Origin: an uncultured Bacilli bacterium
GTDB taxonomy: Bacteria; Bacillota_I; Bacilli_A; RF39; UBA660
NCBI GenBank assembly: GCA_934086935.1
Contig: CAKOIQ010000005.1
Coordinates: forward strand, 7,532 to 71,531
Direction: 5' to 3'
Length of the DNA stretch: 64,000 nt
Part shown: positions 1 to 9,016 of the stretch, in pieces
Numbering within the stretch: position 1 is the first letter of the stretch
Layout of the letters: each line of letters starts with the position of its first letter
Program-made: the position numbers and the translations under genes
Notes under the pieces: generated by a model
What the model was told of the DNA's origin: nothing
Seen by the model: the letters and a program-made list of their open reading frames with translations, nothing else
Databases searched by the model: none

Positions 1-258
1 ATCTGCTATAATTGTTGCACTCTCATCTCTTGCTAATCTTCTAATTTGATTAGATGTATCTTCTGCCATAAGTAAAGCTTTATTAAAAGTTTGTTCCATG
101 TTTTTATACTTTTCTAAAGATTGTTTCAACTGTTCTATTTCAACATCTTTAGCTTTCATATCACCAATCATAGATTCAACTTGTTTAATAACATCGGCAA
201 CAAAAGCATTAACTTCTTCTTTCTTATACCCTGTAAAACTGGTACTAAATTTTTCCAT
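1..258 (-). CDS. divIVA: Cell-division initiation protein DivIVA (N-terminal part, cut by window edge)
   Basis: The reading frame starts at ATG 258 and runs off the left edge after 86 codons. The protein opens MEKFSTSFTGYKKEEVNAF, the usual DivIVA membrane-binding N-terminus with its F-x-GY-x-x-x-EV-x-x-F pattern, and then becomes a charged heptad region typical of the family's coiled coil. DivIVA proteins sit at negatively curved membrane at the septum and poles and organise division or wall-growth partners. It lies directly downstream of sepF on the same strand, the usual order in the Firmicutes sepF-divIVA cluster. The C-terminus is not visible, so a DivIVA-domain paralogue such as GpsB cannot be fully excluded, though the position favours DivIVA. 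Confidence 0.85.
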   Translation of the reverse strand, partial: MEKFSTSFTGYKKEEVNAFVADVIKQVESMIGDMKAKDVEIEQLKQSLEKYKNMEQTFNKALLMAEDTSNQIRRLARDESATIIAD

Positions 259-289
259 ACTATTCACCTTCTAAAGGATTTTTGTTTTT

Positions 290-700
290 TTAGAAATCTA
301 TTTCATCTTCTACTTTTTTACTAGGAGCATCTTGATCAGTCATTTTGCCTTGTACACTTACATTTTTAGGTGTACATAAGTAAATTCCATTACCTAACTT
401 TTGTAAATCACCACCAATGGCATAAATACAACCAGTTAAGAAATCAATAATTCTTTTAGCTTGATCAGAAGTAACTCTTTTTAAATTAACTACAACACTA
501 TTACGTTTCTTTAAATGTTCAGCAATAGTTTGACTCTCAGAATAAGCCCTTGGTTCAACCAGAATCATTTTACATCCTGTTTTACCATCTTCATCTTTAA
601 GACTCTTCTCACTTACAGAATAAAATTCTTCTTCTAAATTTTCATTTTCTCTATCGTCTTCATCTCCAAAGATAGCTTTTTTAAAATTACTAAATGCCAT
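290..700 (-). CDS. sepF: Cell division protein SepF
   Basis: 136 residues, close to the usual SepF length. A short acidic linker (about residues 13-35) follows the N-terminal amphipathic stretch MAFSNFKKAIFG, and the conserved SepF fold begins near residue 44 (MILVEPRAYSES), including NSVVVNL and the RIIDFLTG-x-x-YAIGGDLQKLG segment. SepF binds the membrane and the C-terminal tail of FtsZ and aligns FtsZ filaments at the septum. A strong AAGGAGG site lies 8 nt before ATG 700. The C-terminal tail after residue 115 is acidic and unlikely to be folded. It sits between rpe and divIVA in one minus-strand run. Confidence 0.92.
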   Translation of the reverse strand: MAFSNFKKAIFGDEDDRENENLEEEFYSVSEKSLKDEDGKTGCKMILVEPRAYSESQTIAEHLKKRNSVVVNLKRVTSDQAKRIIDFLTGCIYAIGGDLQKLGNGIYLCTPKNVSVQGKMTDQDAPSKKVEDEIDF

Positions 701-755
701 ACGTGCATCCTCCTTATATTATTCTACTATTATCTTAACATAAATTTCTAAAAGA

Positions 756-1382
756 TTAAACATAATTTTTTAATTTATTAATACTTTCATCATAATTATC
801 ACTCATGCACACATAAGAACCAGACACTACCATATCACAATCCTTAAGATATTTAACTGTCTCATCATTTACTCCACCATCAGCACTAATAATAACTTTT
901 TTATTTAATTTTCTTATTTTATCTACTTTAGATGCCATATCTGTTATAAATTCTTGACCACCCTTACCAGGCTCAACTGTCATAATTAAAACCAGCTCTA
1001 TTTTATCTAAATAAGGCTCTAATAAAGTTACATTGGTTTCTGGTTTAATACTAATTCCACACTTAATTCCATAAGAATGAATAATATCAATCATCTTATC
1101 AACATCACTTACTGCTTCTAAATGAAAAGTAATAAACTCTGTATTAAGCATCGCAAAATTTCTTACATACTTTTCTGGCTTCTCACACATTAAATGAATA
1201 TCTAAAGGTTTACTTATTCCACTAACAAACTTATAGACATCTTTAAAAGTATAATTCTTAGTTGGAACAAACTTTCCATCCATTATATCTACATGAATAT
1301 AATCTGCTTTTGATTCTGCAATCTTCATTACAGTTTCTTGCTCTTTTAACTTACTTTTTATAAACGATACGGATACTTTCAT
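756..1382 (-). CDS. rpe: Ribulose-phosphate 3-epimerase
   Basis: 208 residues, slightly shorter than the usual 215-230. It interconverts D-ribulose 5-phosphate and D-xylulose 5-phosphate in the pentose phosphate pathway. Visible family motifs: YIHVDIMDGKFVP (metal ligand and catalytic Asp), DIHLM, TVEPGKGGQ (phosphate loop) and SADGGV. The start ATG 1382 lies inside the end of rsgA (32 nt overlap) behind a GGTGA site, so the two are translationally coupled. The rsgA-rpe order after prkC and stp is the standard Firmicutes arrangement. Confidence 0.93.
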   Translation of the reverse strand: MKVSVSFIKSKLKEQETVMKIAESKADYIHVDIMDGKFVPTKNYTFKDVYKFVSGISKPLDIHLMCEKPEKYVRNFAMLNTEFITFHLEAVSDVDKMIDIIHSYGIKCGISIKPETNVTLLEPYLDKIELVLIMTVEPGKGGQEFITDMASKVDKIRKLNKKVIISADGGVNDETVKYLKDCDMVVSGSYVCMSDNYDESINKLKNYV

Positions 1383-2202
1383 TTTCTTTCACCAACTTCA
1401 CATAATTATCATATCGTGATTGTCTTATCTCTCCACTTAAAACTCTTTCTTTAACACTACAATTTTGTTCTTTTAAATGGTAACAATCTTTATATTCACA
1501 ATCAAAACCAAATTCAATAAAACTATTTCTAATATCTTCTTTAGTTAAATTTTTTAAATCTAAAGAACTAAAACCAGGAGTATCGGCAATTAAACTATTA
1601 TTAAATTTAAATAACTCAACATGTCTAGTAGTATGAACACCTCGACCTAAGGCTTTACTTATTGGATTAGTATCCAAATTTAAATTACTATCTAATTTAT
1701 TTAAAAGTGTACTTTTACCAGCCCCAGTTTGACCAGTTAAAACCACAGTATCACCATCAATTAAATTAAGTAATCTTTCTTTTTCACTATTAATAACTGC
1801 ATCAATTCCTATTTTATTATAATATTCATAAATCTTATTAAATTCACTTTTTTCTTCTTCATTTAATAAATCAACCTTAGTAAAACAAATTATTGGTTTT
1901 ATATTATTATGAATAATTAAACATAATATCTTATCTAATAACAATAAACTTAAACTAGGCTCTTTTACACTAGTAACTATAATACAAGCATCAACATTAG
2001 CAATCATGGGTCTATCTAAATGATTTTTTCTTTCTAATATCTCTAAAATATAATTATTCTTATCATCAATAATAACCCTATCACCAACTAAAGGAGTAAG
2101 TTTTTGAATATAAAACTTACCCCTTGGTTTGCAATTATAAAGCTTTCCTTCTGCTTCTACAGTGCATAAGTTACTAATTATTCTAGTAATCTTACCTTCC
2201 AT
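1351..2202 (-). CDS. rsgA: Small ribosomal subunit biogenesis GTPase RsgA
   Basis: 283 residues, a typical length. The order of motifs shows the circularly permuted GTPase: an N-terminal OB-fold (about 1-65), the G4-like FTKVD near residue 105, G1 GQTGAGKST near 155, the HTTRHVE switch, DTPGFSSLD near 207, then a C-terminal zinc-binding segment with the Cys-x4-Cys-x-His-x5-Cys pattern around CEYKDCYHLKEQNC. RsgA is a late 30S maturation factor whose GTPase is stimulated by the small subunit. It is separated by only 5 nt from prkC upstream and overlaps rpe downstream. Confidence 0.94.
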   Translation of the reverse strand: MEGKITRIISNLCTVEAEGKLYNCKPRGKFYIQKLTPLVGDRVIIDDKNNYILEILERKNHLDRPMIANVDACIIVTSVKEPSLSLLLLDKILCLIIHNNIKPIICFTKVDLLNEEEKSEFNKIYEYYNKIGIDAVINSEKERLLNLIDGDTVVLTGQTGAGKSTLLNKLDSNLNLDTNPISKALGRGVHTTRHVELFKFNNSLIADTPGFSSLDLKNLTKEDIRNSFIEFGFDCEYKDCYHLKEQNCSVKERVLSGEIRQSRYDNYVKLVKENESIRIVYKK

Positions 2203-2207
2203 AAAAA

Positions 2208-3953
2208 TTATCCTTCTTCTTCCACTGAATTGTCCACTTCTTCAGCAATCGTAATAGTTAAAGTATAACCACTAATTATTTCACTACCTTTTGGTCTATT
2301 TTGTTTAATTATAGTGCCAGCTTCATATTCATCTGTTTGAACATATTCAGTTTTTAAAGTTAAATTATATTTATCACAGAACGCTGTAATATCACTTAAA
2401 CTATAATCCCCTGTTGTAAAGTCTGGATAAGCCTCAGTTAAATTAGGAACAAATAACTTAACAGTATCTCCTTCTTTTAACTTAGTTCCAACTTCTGGTT
2501 CTTGTCTAATAATTTGATTCTTAGTATATTTAGAAGAATCATCAACATCTTCATATTCAATAACTACAAATAAATTATTAACTTTTTCTAATATTGCTTT
2601 TACCTCAATATAATTTTGACCAGTAAAATCTTCCATCTCATAATACTTAGCTCCTGCTGATTCATATAAAGTAATTGTCGCTCCAGCTTTAACTGTTCTT
2701 CCTGCTGATGGATCAGTTTTAACAACTTTCCCTTCTGGAATAGTTTCACTTTGAGCTGTCTTACTTTCCGGTGCAACCTTTAAACCAGCCTTATTAAGTA
2801 TTTCTATCGCCTCTGTTGAAGTTTTATTAGAAACATCAGGAACTTGTACCTCATCAGTTGAAATAAGCTTAGGTAAGAGTAAAACCACCATAACCGTAAC
2901 AATAGCTAAACCAGCTAATATAATACTTAAAATCTTTAAAGTCTTATTCTCACTCTTCTTTAAATCCTTATCAGTAATTTTTTTCACTTCAACCTTAGAC
3001 TCCTTATCAACTGTATCACTAGAAACCTTTGCAAATTCCATCGTCTTCTCAATAGCTTTTTCTTTCTTTACCGTAGAAACCTCATCAAACTCTGGATATT
3101 TATAAACATAAGGTTTTTCATTAGCACGTGCTTCACTAGTACAAGTTTTTAAATCCTCATGCATAGCCCTAGCATCACTATATCTATTTTTAGGATTCTT
3201 AGCAGTAGCCTTCAAAATAACATTCTCTACTGCTTGTGGAATATCCGGAACCTCTTTTCTAATAGAAGGTAATGGTTCCTTCAAATGTTTAAGAGCAATC
3301 TCAACCGCATTATCACCTTTATAAGGTAAAGTACCACTTAAAAGTTCATACATCAAAATACCCATCGAATAAATATCACTCTGAATAGTAGAACCCTTCC
3401 CACTAGCTTGTTCAGGAGGTAAATAATGAACACTACCCATAACACTATTAGTTTGCGTTAATTGTGTACTATTTAAAGCCATTGCAATACCAAAATCAGT
3501 AATCTTAACAATACCATTTTCTAATATCATGATATTTTGAGGTTTAATATCCCTATGAATAATATAAGAATCATGAGCACAAGCCATACCATCAGTAATT
3601 TGAAGCATTATATCAATAACTTCATTTAAAGTAAGCTTGCCTCTTTTCTTAAGTAATTGTTTTAAATGTTTACCTTCAATGTATTCCATAACAATATAAT
3701 AAATACCATTATCTTCACCTACATCATAAACTTCAACAATATTAGGATGAGAAAGACTACTTGCACTTAAAGCTTCCCTTTGAAATCTTCTAACAAACTT
3801 CTCATCAGTTGCTAAATCTCCTCTTAAAACTTTAACCGCAACATTTCTCTCTAAGATAGTATCATAAGCTAAATAAACATTAGCCATACCACCTTCACCA
3901 ATCGTTTTTATAATTTGATAACGATCATTTATCTTTTGACCCTTAGTTATCAC
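2208..3953 (-). CDS. prkC: Membrane Ser/Thr protein kinase with PASTA repeats
   Basis: About 580 residues. The kinase domain (about 12-275) has GEGGMANVY, the AVKVL lysine, HRDIKPQN, DFGIA and a PPEQ activation-segment motif. One membrane helix follows near 345-367, then three extracellular PASTA units to about 575, which bind muropeptides or lipid II in this family. The longest frame begins at ATG 3965, but its purine site lies only 2 nt upstream. GTG 3953, with GGTGA five bases upstream, gives a better start and is used here. The gene overlaps the phosphatase gene stp upstream, the usual kinase/phosphatase pair controlling wall metabolism and dormancy exit. Confidence 0.93.
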   Translation of the reverse strand: MITKGQKINDRYQIIKTIGEGGMANVYLAYDTILERNVAVKVLRGDLATDEKFVRRFQREALSASSLSHPNIVEVYDVGEDNGIYYIVMEYIEGKHLKQLLKKRGKLTLNEVIDIMLQITDGMACAHDSYIIHRDIKPQNIMILENGIVKITDFGIAMALNSTQLTQTNSVMGSVHYLPPEQASGKGSTIQSDIYSMGILMYELLSGTLPYKGDNAVEIALKHLKEPLPSIRKEVPDIPQAVENVILKATAKNPKNRYSDARAMHEDLKTCTSEARANEKPYVYKYPEFDEVSTVKKEKAIEKTMEFAKVSSDTVDKESKVEVKKITDKDLKKSENKTLKILSIILAGLAIVTVMVVLLLPKLISTDEVQVPDVSNKTSTEAIEILNKAGLKVAPESKTAQSETIPEGKVVKTDPSAGRTVKAGATITLYESAGAKYYEMEDFTGQNYIEVKAILEKVNNLFVVIEYEDVDDSSKYTKNQIIRQEPEVGTKLKEGDTVKLFVPNLTEAYPDFTTGDYSLSDITAFCDKYNLTLKTEYVQTDEYEAGTIIKQNRPKGSEIISGYTLTITIAEEVDNSVEEEG

Positions 3954-4695
3954 TAGTATCACCATTTTCCTTTACTAAATAAGCAATTGAAATGTTGTCC
4001 GTTCCCCCTCTTGCATTACATTTCTTTATTAATTTAATTAATTTTTCTTCTTCATTAATATCTTCTTCATTTAACACTTTCTCTATTTGATCTTTAGAAA
4101 GCATATTTGTCAAACCATCTGAAGCAAGCATAATTGCATCAACATTTGGATCTACATCAAATACATCTAATTCTTGTTTATCTGCAGCCCCTAATGCTTT
4201 CATTAAAACATTCTTTTTAGGATGATTCAAAGCTTCTTCTGGAGATAATTCTCCTGTTTCTACTAAAAAGTTAACAAGAGTATGTTCTTTAGTTATTTTA
4301 TGTAATACTCCATTTTTTAAAACAAAACCACAAGAATCTCCAATATTACAAAAAATTAGAAAATCATCTGTTAATAAAGCCATTACCACAGTTGTTCCTA
4401 ATCCAGAAGAATCAGGATTATCTTCTCCATATTTAATAATATTATTATTTATCTCATCAACATTTTCTTTAAGCCAATTAACTGCATCAATCTTAGTTCC
4501 AATTGTTGATAATTCACTAAATCTAGCTCCCATATGTGTTACAACCATAGATGATGCTACTTCACCAGCTCTATGACCACCCATACCATCAGCTACTATC
4601 ATAAGCATTTCATTAGCAGAATTCTTAACAATAGTTACTGAATCTTCATTATGACTTCTAACTTTTCCTGTATCAGTTAAATAAAATGATTTCAT
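3943..4695 (-). CDS. stp: PP2C-family Ser/Thr protein phosphatase
   Basis: 250 residues, the usual bacterial PP2C size. Metal-binding motifs are all present: the SHNEDS N-terminal Asp, VADGMGGH, FCNIGDS, ASDGLTN and the C-terminal GGTDNIS. It dephosphorylates targets of the neighbouring PASTA kinase; the two genes overlap. The start ATG 4695 directly abuts the rlmN stop codon, and its GAGGTG ribosome site is the end of the rlmN coding sequence. The product should be cytoplasmic since no membrane segment is visible. Confidence 0.94.
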   Translation of the reverse strand: MKSFYLTDTGKVRSHNEDSVTIVKNSANEMLMIVADGMGGHRAGEVASSMVVTHMGARFSELSTIGTKIDAVNWLKENVDEINNNIIKYGEDNPDSSGLGTTVVMALLTDDFLIFCNIGDSCGFVLKNGVLHKITKEHTLVNFLVETGELSPEEALNHPKKNVLMKALGAADKQELDVFDVDPNVDAIMLASDGLTNMLSKDQIEKVLNEEDINEEEKLIKLIKKCNARGGTDNISIAYLVKENGDTSDN

Positions 4696-5715
4696 TCAAT
4701 TCACCTCTTTAGCTCTTAATTGTCCACAAGCAGCATCTATATTCGAACCAAATTCTTTTCTAATAGTTACATTAATTCCACGTTTCTTTAAAATATCATA
4801 AAATTTCATAATAGAATTTTTATCACTCTTCTTAAACTCAATATGACTAGTCTCATTATATGGAATTAAATTAACATATACATTCATACCTCTAAGTAAA
4901 TCAGCAAGAAGATTCGCACACTCCACACTATCATTTACTTCCTTAAGCATAACATATTCAATCGTTACCCGTCTATTAGTTTTGTCTATATATTCCTTTA
5001 AAGTGTCAATCAAAACCTCTAAAGGATAAGCTTTATTAATAGGCATCAACTTATTTCTAAGTTCATTACTAGGAGCATGTAAACTAATCGCTAAATTAAC
5101 CTGTAAATTAAGATTCATAAACTCTTTAATTTTAGGAACCAATCCACAAGTACTAATTGTAATATGTCTAGCCCCAATTGCTAATCCAAAAGGATTATTA
5201 ATAATCCTAACAAAATTAATAATATTATCATAATTATCAAAAGGCTCCCCAATTCCCATAACGACAACACTATCAATTCTTCTATTTAAATCTTTTTCAA
5301 TAATTAATATTTGTTCAACAATCTCATAAGTATTTAAATTACGCACCCTTTTAAGCCTACCCGACTCACAAAAAGCACATCCCATATTACATCCAACTTC
5401 TGAAGAAACACATATTGATAAACCATAATCATGTTCCATCAAAACCGCTTCAATAAAATTACCATCAACAAGTTTAAATAAATACTTCTTAGTTAAATTA
5501 TCTTCTTGTTTTCTTTGAATCTCTATATAATCAAAACTAACATTCTCTTTTAATTTATTTATTAAATCTTTACTTAAATTAGTCATCTCATCAAAAGAAG
5601 TAACCTTATGTTTATAAAGCCATTCCCATATTTGTTTAGCTCTAAACTTCTTCTCACCTAAGCTAATAACTAACTCCTCTAATTTTTCTAAATCATAATC
5701 ATATATATTAAACAT
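4696..5715 (-). CDS. rlmN: 23S rRNA/tRNA adenine-C2 methyltransferase RlmN
   Basis: 339 residues from ATG 5715, chosen over an upstream in-frame start because AGGTGG lies 6 nt before it and the extra N-terminal residues are not family-like. Radical-SAM cluster cysteines are in GCNMGCAFCES (CxxxCxxC), followed by the MGIGEPF SAM-binding motif. The catalytic methyl-carrier cysteine is in the C-terminal AACGQL. RlmN methylates A2503 of 23S rRNA and A37 of some tRNAs. It heads the minus-strand run rlmN-stp-prkC-rsgA-rpe. Confidence 0.95.
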   Translation of the reverse strand: MFNIYDYDLEKLEELVISLGEKKFRAKQIWEWLYKHKVTSFDEMTNLSKDLINKLKENVSFDYIEIQRKQEDNLTKKYLFKLVDGNFIEAVLMEHDYGLSICVSSEVGCNMGCAFCESGRLKRVRNLNTYEIVEQILIIEKDLNRRIDSVVVMGIGEPFDNYDNIINFVRIINNPFGLAIGARHITISTCGLVPKIKEFMNLNLQVNLAISLHAPSNELRNKLMPINKAYPLEVLIDTLKEYIDKTNRRVTIEYVMLKEVNDSVECANLLADLLRGMNVYVNLIPYNETSHIEFKKSDKNSIMKFYDILKKRGINVTIRKEFGSNIDAACGQLRAKEVN

Positions 5716-5731
5716 ATATCCACCTATACCA

Positions 5732-5737
5732 ATTATA
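5732..5737 (-). promoter_or_regulatory. Possible -10 element upstream of rlmN
   Basis: The minus strand reads TATAAT 17 nt before the rlmN start, preceded by a run of T. No convincing -35 hexamer lies at the right distance, so this is a weak call resting on the -10 match and its position at the head of the operon. Confidence 0.35.
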
Positions 5738-5787
5738 TAACAAAAAAACAAAAGATAAAATAAAAAACAACATTTACTATACACAAA

Positions 5788-5818
5788 TAAAAAAAAACTT
5801 ATGATAATTCATAAGTTT
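5788..5818 (-). terminator. Rho-independent terminator after the AI-2E permease gene
   Basis: The minus strand reads AAACTTATGA, loop, TCATAAGTTT followed by a run of T. The stem begins at the stop codon of the gene ending at 5817 and separates it from the rlmN operon. Confidence 0.85.
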
Positions 5819-7037
5819 AATTTTTAACTACTTTTTTATTAGTTTTCGTATTTATTCTTTCTAAATCAATATAATCATCTGCTTTAGTAGGTAAATTTTT
5901 ATTTTCCAATCTATTAACAATCTTATTATCCAAATAGCCATAAATTAAAGCAAAGATTGGAACTCCTAAAATCATCCCAACTATTCCAAATACATTTCCA
6001 AAGAATAAGATAGAAGCAAGTACCCAGAATGACTTAAGACCAGTCTTAACTCCACATAATCTAGGTTCAATAACATAACTATCTACTTGTTGAAGAGCAA
6101 TAATAAATAATACAAATATTAAAGCCTTAGTAGGATTATACATCAATATAATAAGTGCACTAGGAATAGTTCCAATATAAGGACCAAAGTAAGGAATCAT
6201 ATTAGTAATACCAATAATTACTCCAATTAATAATGAATAAGGATATCCAAATATCGTTAAGAATAAGAAAGTAATAAACCCAATAGTAAATCCATCTAAT
6301 AATTTACCAACTAAGAAATTACCAAACATATTATTTGTATGTCTTGCATTATCCATCATATGATTAGCAGTCTTAACAGAAAATAAACTATAAGTAATCT
6401 TCTTAATACCAGCCACAAAATGGTCTTTATCAGATAAATAATAGATTGAAATAACAAATCCCATTACAATATTAAATACAACCTTAACTGCACCTAATAC
6501 CCCATCAGATAATTGAACCAATAACTCTTCTACATTAGGTAAAATCTTATTATTAAAGAAATTAGTTATATATTCATTAATCGCATCATAATTATTTAAA
6601 ACCACTGTTTTTAATTCTTCTCTTGAGCTTAAAGCATCAAGCAAATACTTCTTCGCACTTTCAAAATAAGAAGGTAAATTAACTGCTAAAGTTTCAATAC
6701 TCTTAAGAAGTTCTGGTAAAATAAAACTAAATAATAAAATAATAATTCCTAAAAAAACAATCGTTGTAAGTAAAATACTTAAATTAGTTGCAAGTCTATT
6801 CTTCTTAGTTACTTTATCAAATAAATTAGCCTTAAAAAACTTAACAACAGGATTTAATAAATAAGCAAATACAAACCCAATAATAAACGGTGTAAATAAA
6901 GAAATAATCCATCCACATATTCCAAGAATTTCTTTAATTCTAAATATCATAAAATAAAATAATATACAAGCCGCAATCACTATAAAAGCCGCAAAAGCAC
7001 ATTGATAAATTTTATTTTCTTTTATTTTTTCTTTCAT
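5817..7037 (-). CDS. AI-2E family transporter (PerM/YtvI-like permease)
   Basis: 406 residues with about eight hydrophobic segments: paired helices near 12-60, one near 80-105, and a cluster from about 180 to 365. The central loop between the third and fourth helices and the C-terminal GIVGMILGVPIFALIYGY segment are typical of this permease family (AI-2E_transport). Members export or exchange various small solutes or ions, and the true substrate is unknown here. It overlaps the upstream PgsA-like gene by 26 nt, so the two are coupled. Confidence 0.85.
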   Translation of the reverse strand: MKEKIKENKIYQCAFAAFIVIAACILFYFMIFRIKEILGICGWIISLFTPFIIGFVFAYLLNPVVKFFKANLFDKVTKKNRLATNLSILLTTIVFLGIIILLFSFILPELLKSIETLAVNLPSYFESAKKYLLDALSSREELKTVVLNNYDAINEYITNFFNNKILPNVEELLVQLSDGVLGAVKVVFNIVMGFVISIYYLSDKDHFVAGIKKITYSLFSVKTANHMMDNARHTNNMFGNFLVGKLLDGFTIGFITFLFLTIFGYPYSLLIGVIIGITNMIPYFGPYIGTIPSALIILMYNPTKALIFVLFIIALQQVDSYVIEPRLCGVKTGLKSFWVLASILFFGNVFGIVGMILGVPIFALIYGYLDNKIVNRLENKNLPTKADDYIDLERINTKTNKKVVKN

Positions 7038-7779
7038 TTTTAACCTCCAAATTACCTAACTTTTCCAGCAAAGGTTTATTTAATGTCTTAATATAATATT
7101 CATGATCAAATAAAGCTTCTACTAAATCTTTTCCTCTTTTTAATTTTATTTCTTTAGCATCTAGCCCTTTAGCTTTAGCTTCTTTAACATCAACTTTAAC
7201 TCTATTTTTATAATCAGCTGCAACCATAATATCACAGCCCCCACTAATAAAAGCCAAACTATTTATAATAAATATTTCATGAGCTTTCATATTGTTAAAT
7301 AAATCTATCATAAAAGCTCCATATTTAGTACTTTCATTAAAAAGCAAAACAAACTGATTAGCATATAAAACTATAAAACCAATTACTATACATATACCTA
7401 ATATCCATGTTTTAAGTTTACCAAGCATTGAACTTTCTACAGTAGAACCCTTAGTTGCTCCTCCTGTATTAATCATTGTTATTAATATCTCAATAATAAC
7501 TGGTAACCACATAACTGGATAAACTCTAGCTAAAACACACAATGTTGCAATTCCAAACAATTTATCTGCTGCTGCATCTAAAAGAGACCCAAACACTGTA
7601 CTAACTTTTAACCACCTAGCCATAATACCATCTATCGAATCAGTTAATAAAAGTATTGTAATATAACTAACAAATTCTTTTGCATTTAAATGTGTACTTA
7701 CAAATGGCATTAAAAAAGTTCCAATTATTCTTACGAAAGTTATTGAGTTAACAAATACTTTAGCACCCAACTTTTTCAT
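7012..7779 (-). CDS. CDP-alcohol phosphatidyltransferase (PgsA-like)
   Basis: 255 residues. The signature DG-x2-AR-x8-G-x3-D-x3-D is complete in the segment from DSIDGIMARW to GSLLDAAADK (about residues 47-73). Several membrane helices flank it. The family condenses CDP-diacylglycerol with glycerol 3-phosphate or another alcohol; PgsA makes phosphatidylglycerophosphate. The protein is longer than a usual PgsA (about 180-190), with a charged C-terminal tail of roughly 60 residues. Phosphatidylglycerophosphate synthase is the likeliest role, but substrate cannot be fixed from the sequence. Confidence 0.8.
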   Translation of the reverse strand: MKKLGAKVFVNSITFVRIIGTFLMPFVSTHLNAKEFVSYITILLLTDSIDGIMARWLKVSTVFGSLLDAAADKLFGIATLCVLARVYPVMWLPVIIEILITMINTGGATKGSTVESSMLGKLKTWILGICIVIGFIVLYANQFVLLFNESTKYGAFMIDLFNNMKAHEIFIINSLAFISGGCDIMVAADYKNRVKVDVKEAKAKGLDAKEIKLKRGKDLVEALFDHEYYIKTLNKPLLEKLGNLEVKNERKNKRK

Positions 7780-7827
7780 ATTACCATCCCCACTATCATT
7801 TTACCATTTCCCCTATTTTTGTGCAAT

Positions 7828-7853
7828 AAAAAAAGAAACTATTAATTAGTCTC
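7828..7853 (-). terminator. Terminator after the SPFH/zinc-ribbon gene
   Basis: On the minus strand GAGACTA, loop, TAGTTTC (one G-U pair) is followed by seven T. The stem includes the last codons and stop of the gene ending at 7842. Confidence 0.75.
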
Positions 7854-8954
7854 TTCTCCAGAAATTTTATATCCACAATTAGTACAGAATTTTCCAGTTG
7901 CTTTTACTCCACAATTAGGACAATATTTAATTTCTCCTTGATTTTCAGATAAATCCATTTTAGAACCTTCAGTATTTTGGAAAGCATTCGCCATAACTCC
8001 ACCAGCCATATTACCACTAGCCATATTCATCATACCTACACCCATCATACCAGTTGCAGCCCCATTAGCATTATTAGCAGCATCTTGCATAGCTTGAGCA
8101 TATCCACCAACAATAGTACCTTGTTGCATGAATGAATTAGAAGATAATTCATAATTATCAATCTTTTTATTAGAAGCCTCATCTAAAGTAACAGATTCAA
8201 TAATAAATCCTTTAATTTCTAGACCACGTTCTCTAATATCAGCATCAAAAACATTCTCATCCATTAATTTCTTAATTTCCGCAGTTTGTGATGGAAGTTC
8301 TAAAACTGGAACCTTATGTTCACTATTACCTAAAGCATTAAGCACATTTTGAAATGCAGCTTGTACTTCACTTCTCATTTGTTCACATAAATCAGTCTTA
8401 GTATATACTTCACTAGTACCTGCAATCTTTCTCATAAAAGTAGCAGGATCAGTAATTTGGAAAGTATATTTACCAAAACATCTAACATCCACTCTTAAAG
8501 GAGTAACAGTATTAGTCATTTGATTTGGAATTGGATGTGACCAATCTTGAAAAGGTACAGGTGCTGGAGTCCCAAACTTATTATCAATAATTTCTTTACT
8601 ATTAATAAAGAATACAGCTTGTTCCTTATTAGTAGCTCCATTATAAGTAAAACGAGTCCACATTTCTTTAAATACTGCTCCAAATTGACCAGCAAAGAAA
8701 GAAGGAGATGAACTTTGATCAAAAGTATAAATACCTTCCTCAGCAGTCGCATCTAGAATCTTACCATTTTCAAAAATAACAGCAACTTGACCAGGTGCAA
8801 CTTGAATCGCACTATCCTTAGAGATAACTCCATTAGGAGTACTAACTCTAACCATAAGTGTTTCATTATCTAAATTATCACACTTAATATACTCTTTCCA
8901 TTGATCATGAAGAGTACTACCAACAGCTCCAATAGCTGCTCTAATTAATCCCAT
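7842..8954 (-). CDS. SPFH-domain protein with C-terminal zinc ribbon (YdjI-like)
   Basis: 370 residues without a signal peptide. Residues about 25-265 match the SPFH/virion-core-like family (QVAVIFENGKI, VDVRCFGKYTFQITDP, then a helical segment with a Glu-rich end). A low-complexity Gly/Met/Asn/Ala linker (about 278-330) leads to a zinc ribbon with CPNCG and CTNCG pairs. SPFH proteins oligomerise at membranes as scaffolds, and Bacillus YdjI belongs to a membrane-stress system. The genes upstream on this strand encode Tim44-like proteins with the same kind of zinc ribbon, which suggests a shared pathway. A specific function is not known. Confidence 0.8.
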   Translation of the reverse strand: MGLIRAAIGAVGSTLHDQWKEYIKCDNLDNETLMVRVSTPNGVISKDSAIQVAPGQVAVIFENGKILDATAEEGIYTFDQSSSPSFFAGQFGAVFKEMWTRFTYNGATNKEQAVFFINSKEIIDNKFGTPAPVPFQDWSHPIPNQMTNTVTPLRVDVRCFGKYTFQITDPATFMRKIAGTSEVYTKTDLCEQMRSEVQAAFQNVLNALGNSEHKVPVLELPSQTAEIKKLMDENVFDADIRERGLEIKGFIIESVTLDEASNKKIDNYELSSNSFMQQGTIVGGYAQAMQDAANNANGAATGMMGVGMMNMASGNMAGGVMANAFQNTEGSKMDLSENQGEIKYCPNCGVKATGKFCTNCGYKISGEETN

Positions 8955-9016
8955 ATATTAATAACCTCTTTCCTATTTAAGAATTAATATTCTTCTAAAA
9001 ATATTTTAACATATTA

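Noticed and set aside
3954..3965. ATG 3965 as the prkC start
   Set aside because: The purine-rich site is only about 2 nt upstream of it; GTG 3953 has a GGTGA at normal distance.
8516..8752. 78-codon frame within the SPFH gene
   Set aside because: Leu-rich shadow of the SPFH coding sequence; no independent signals.
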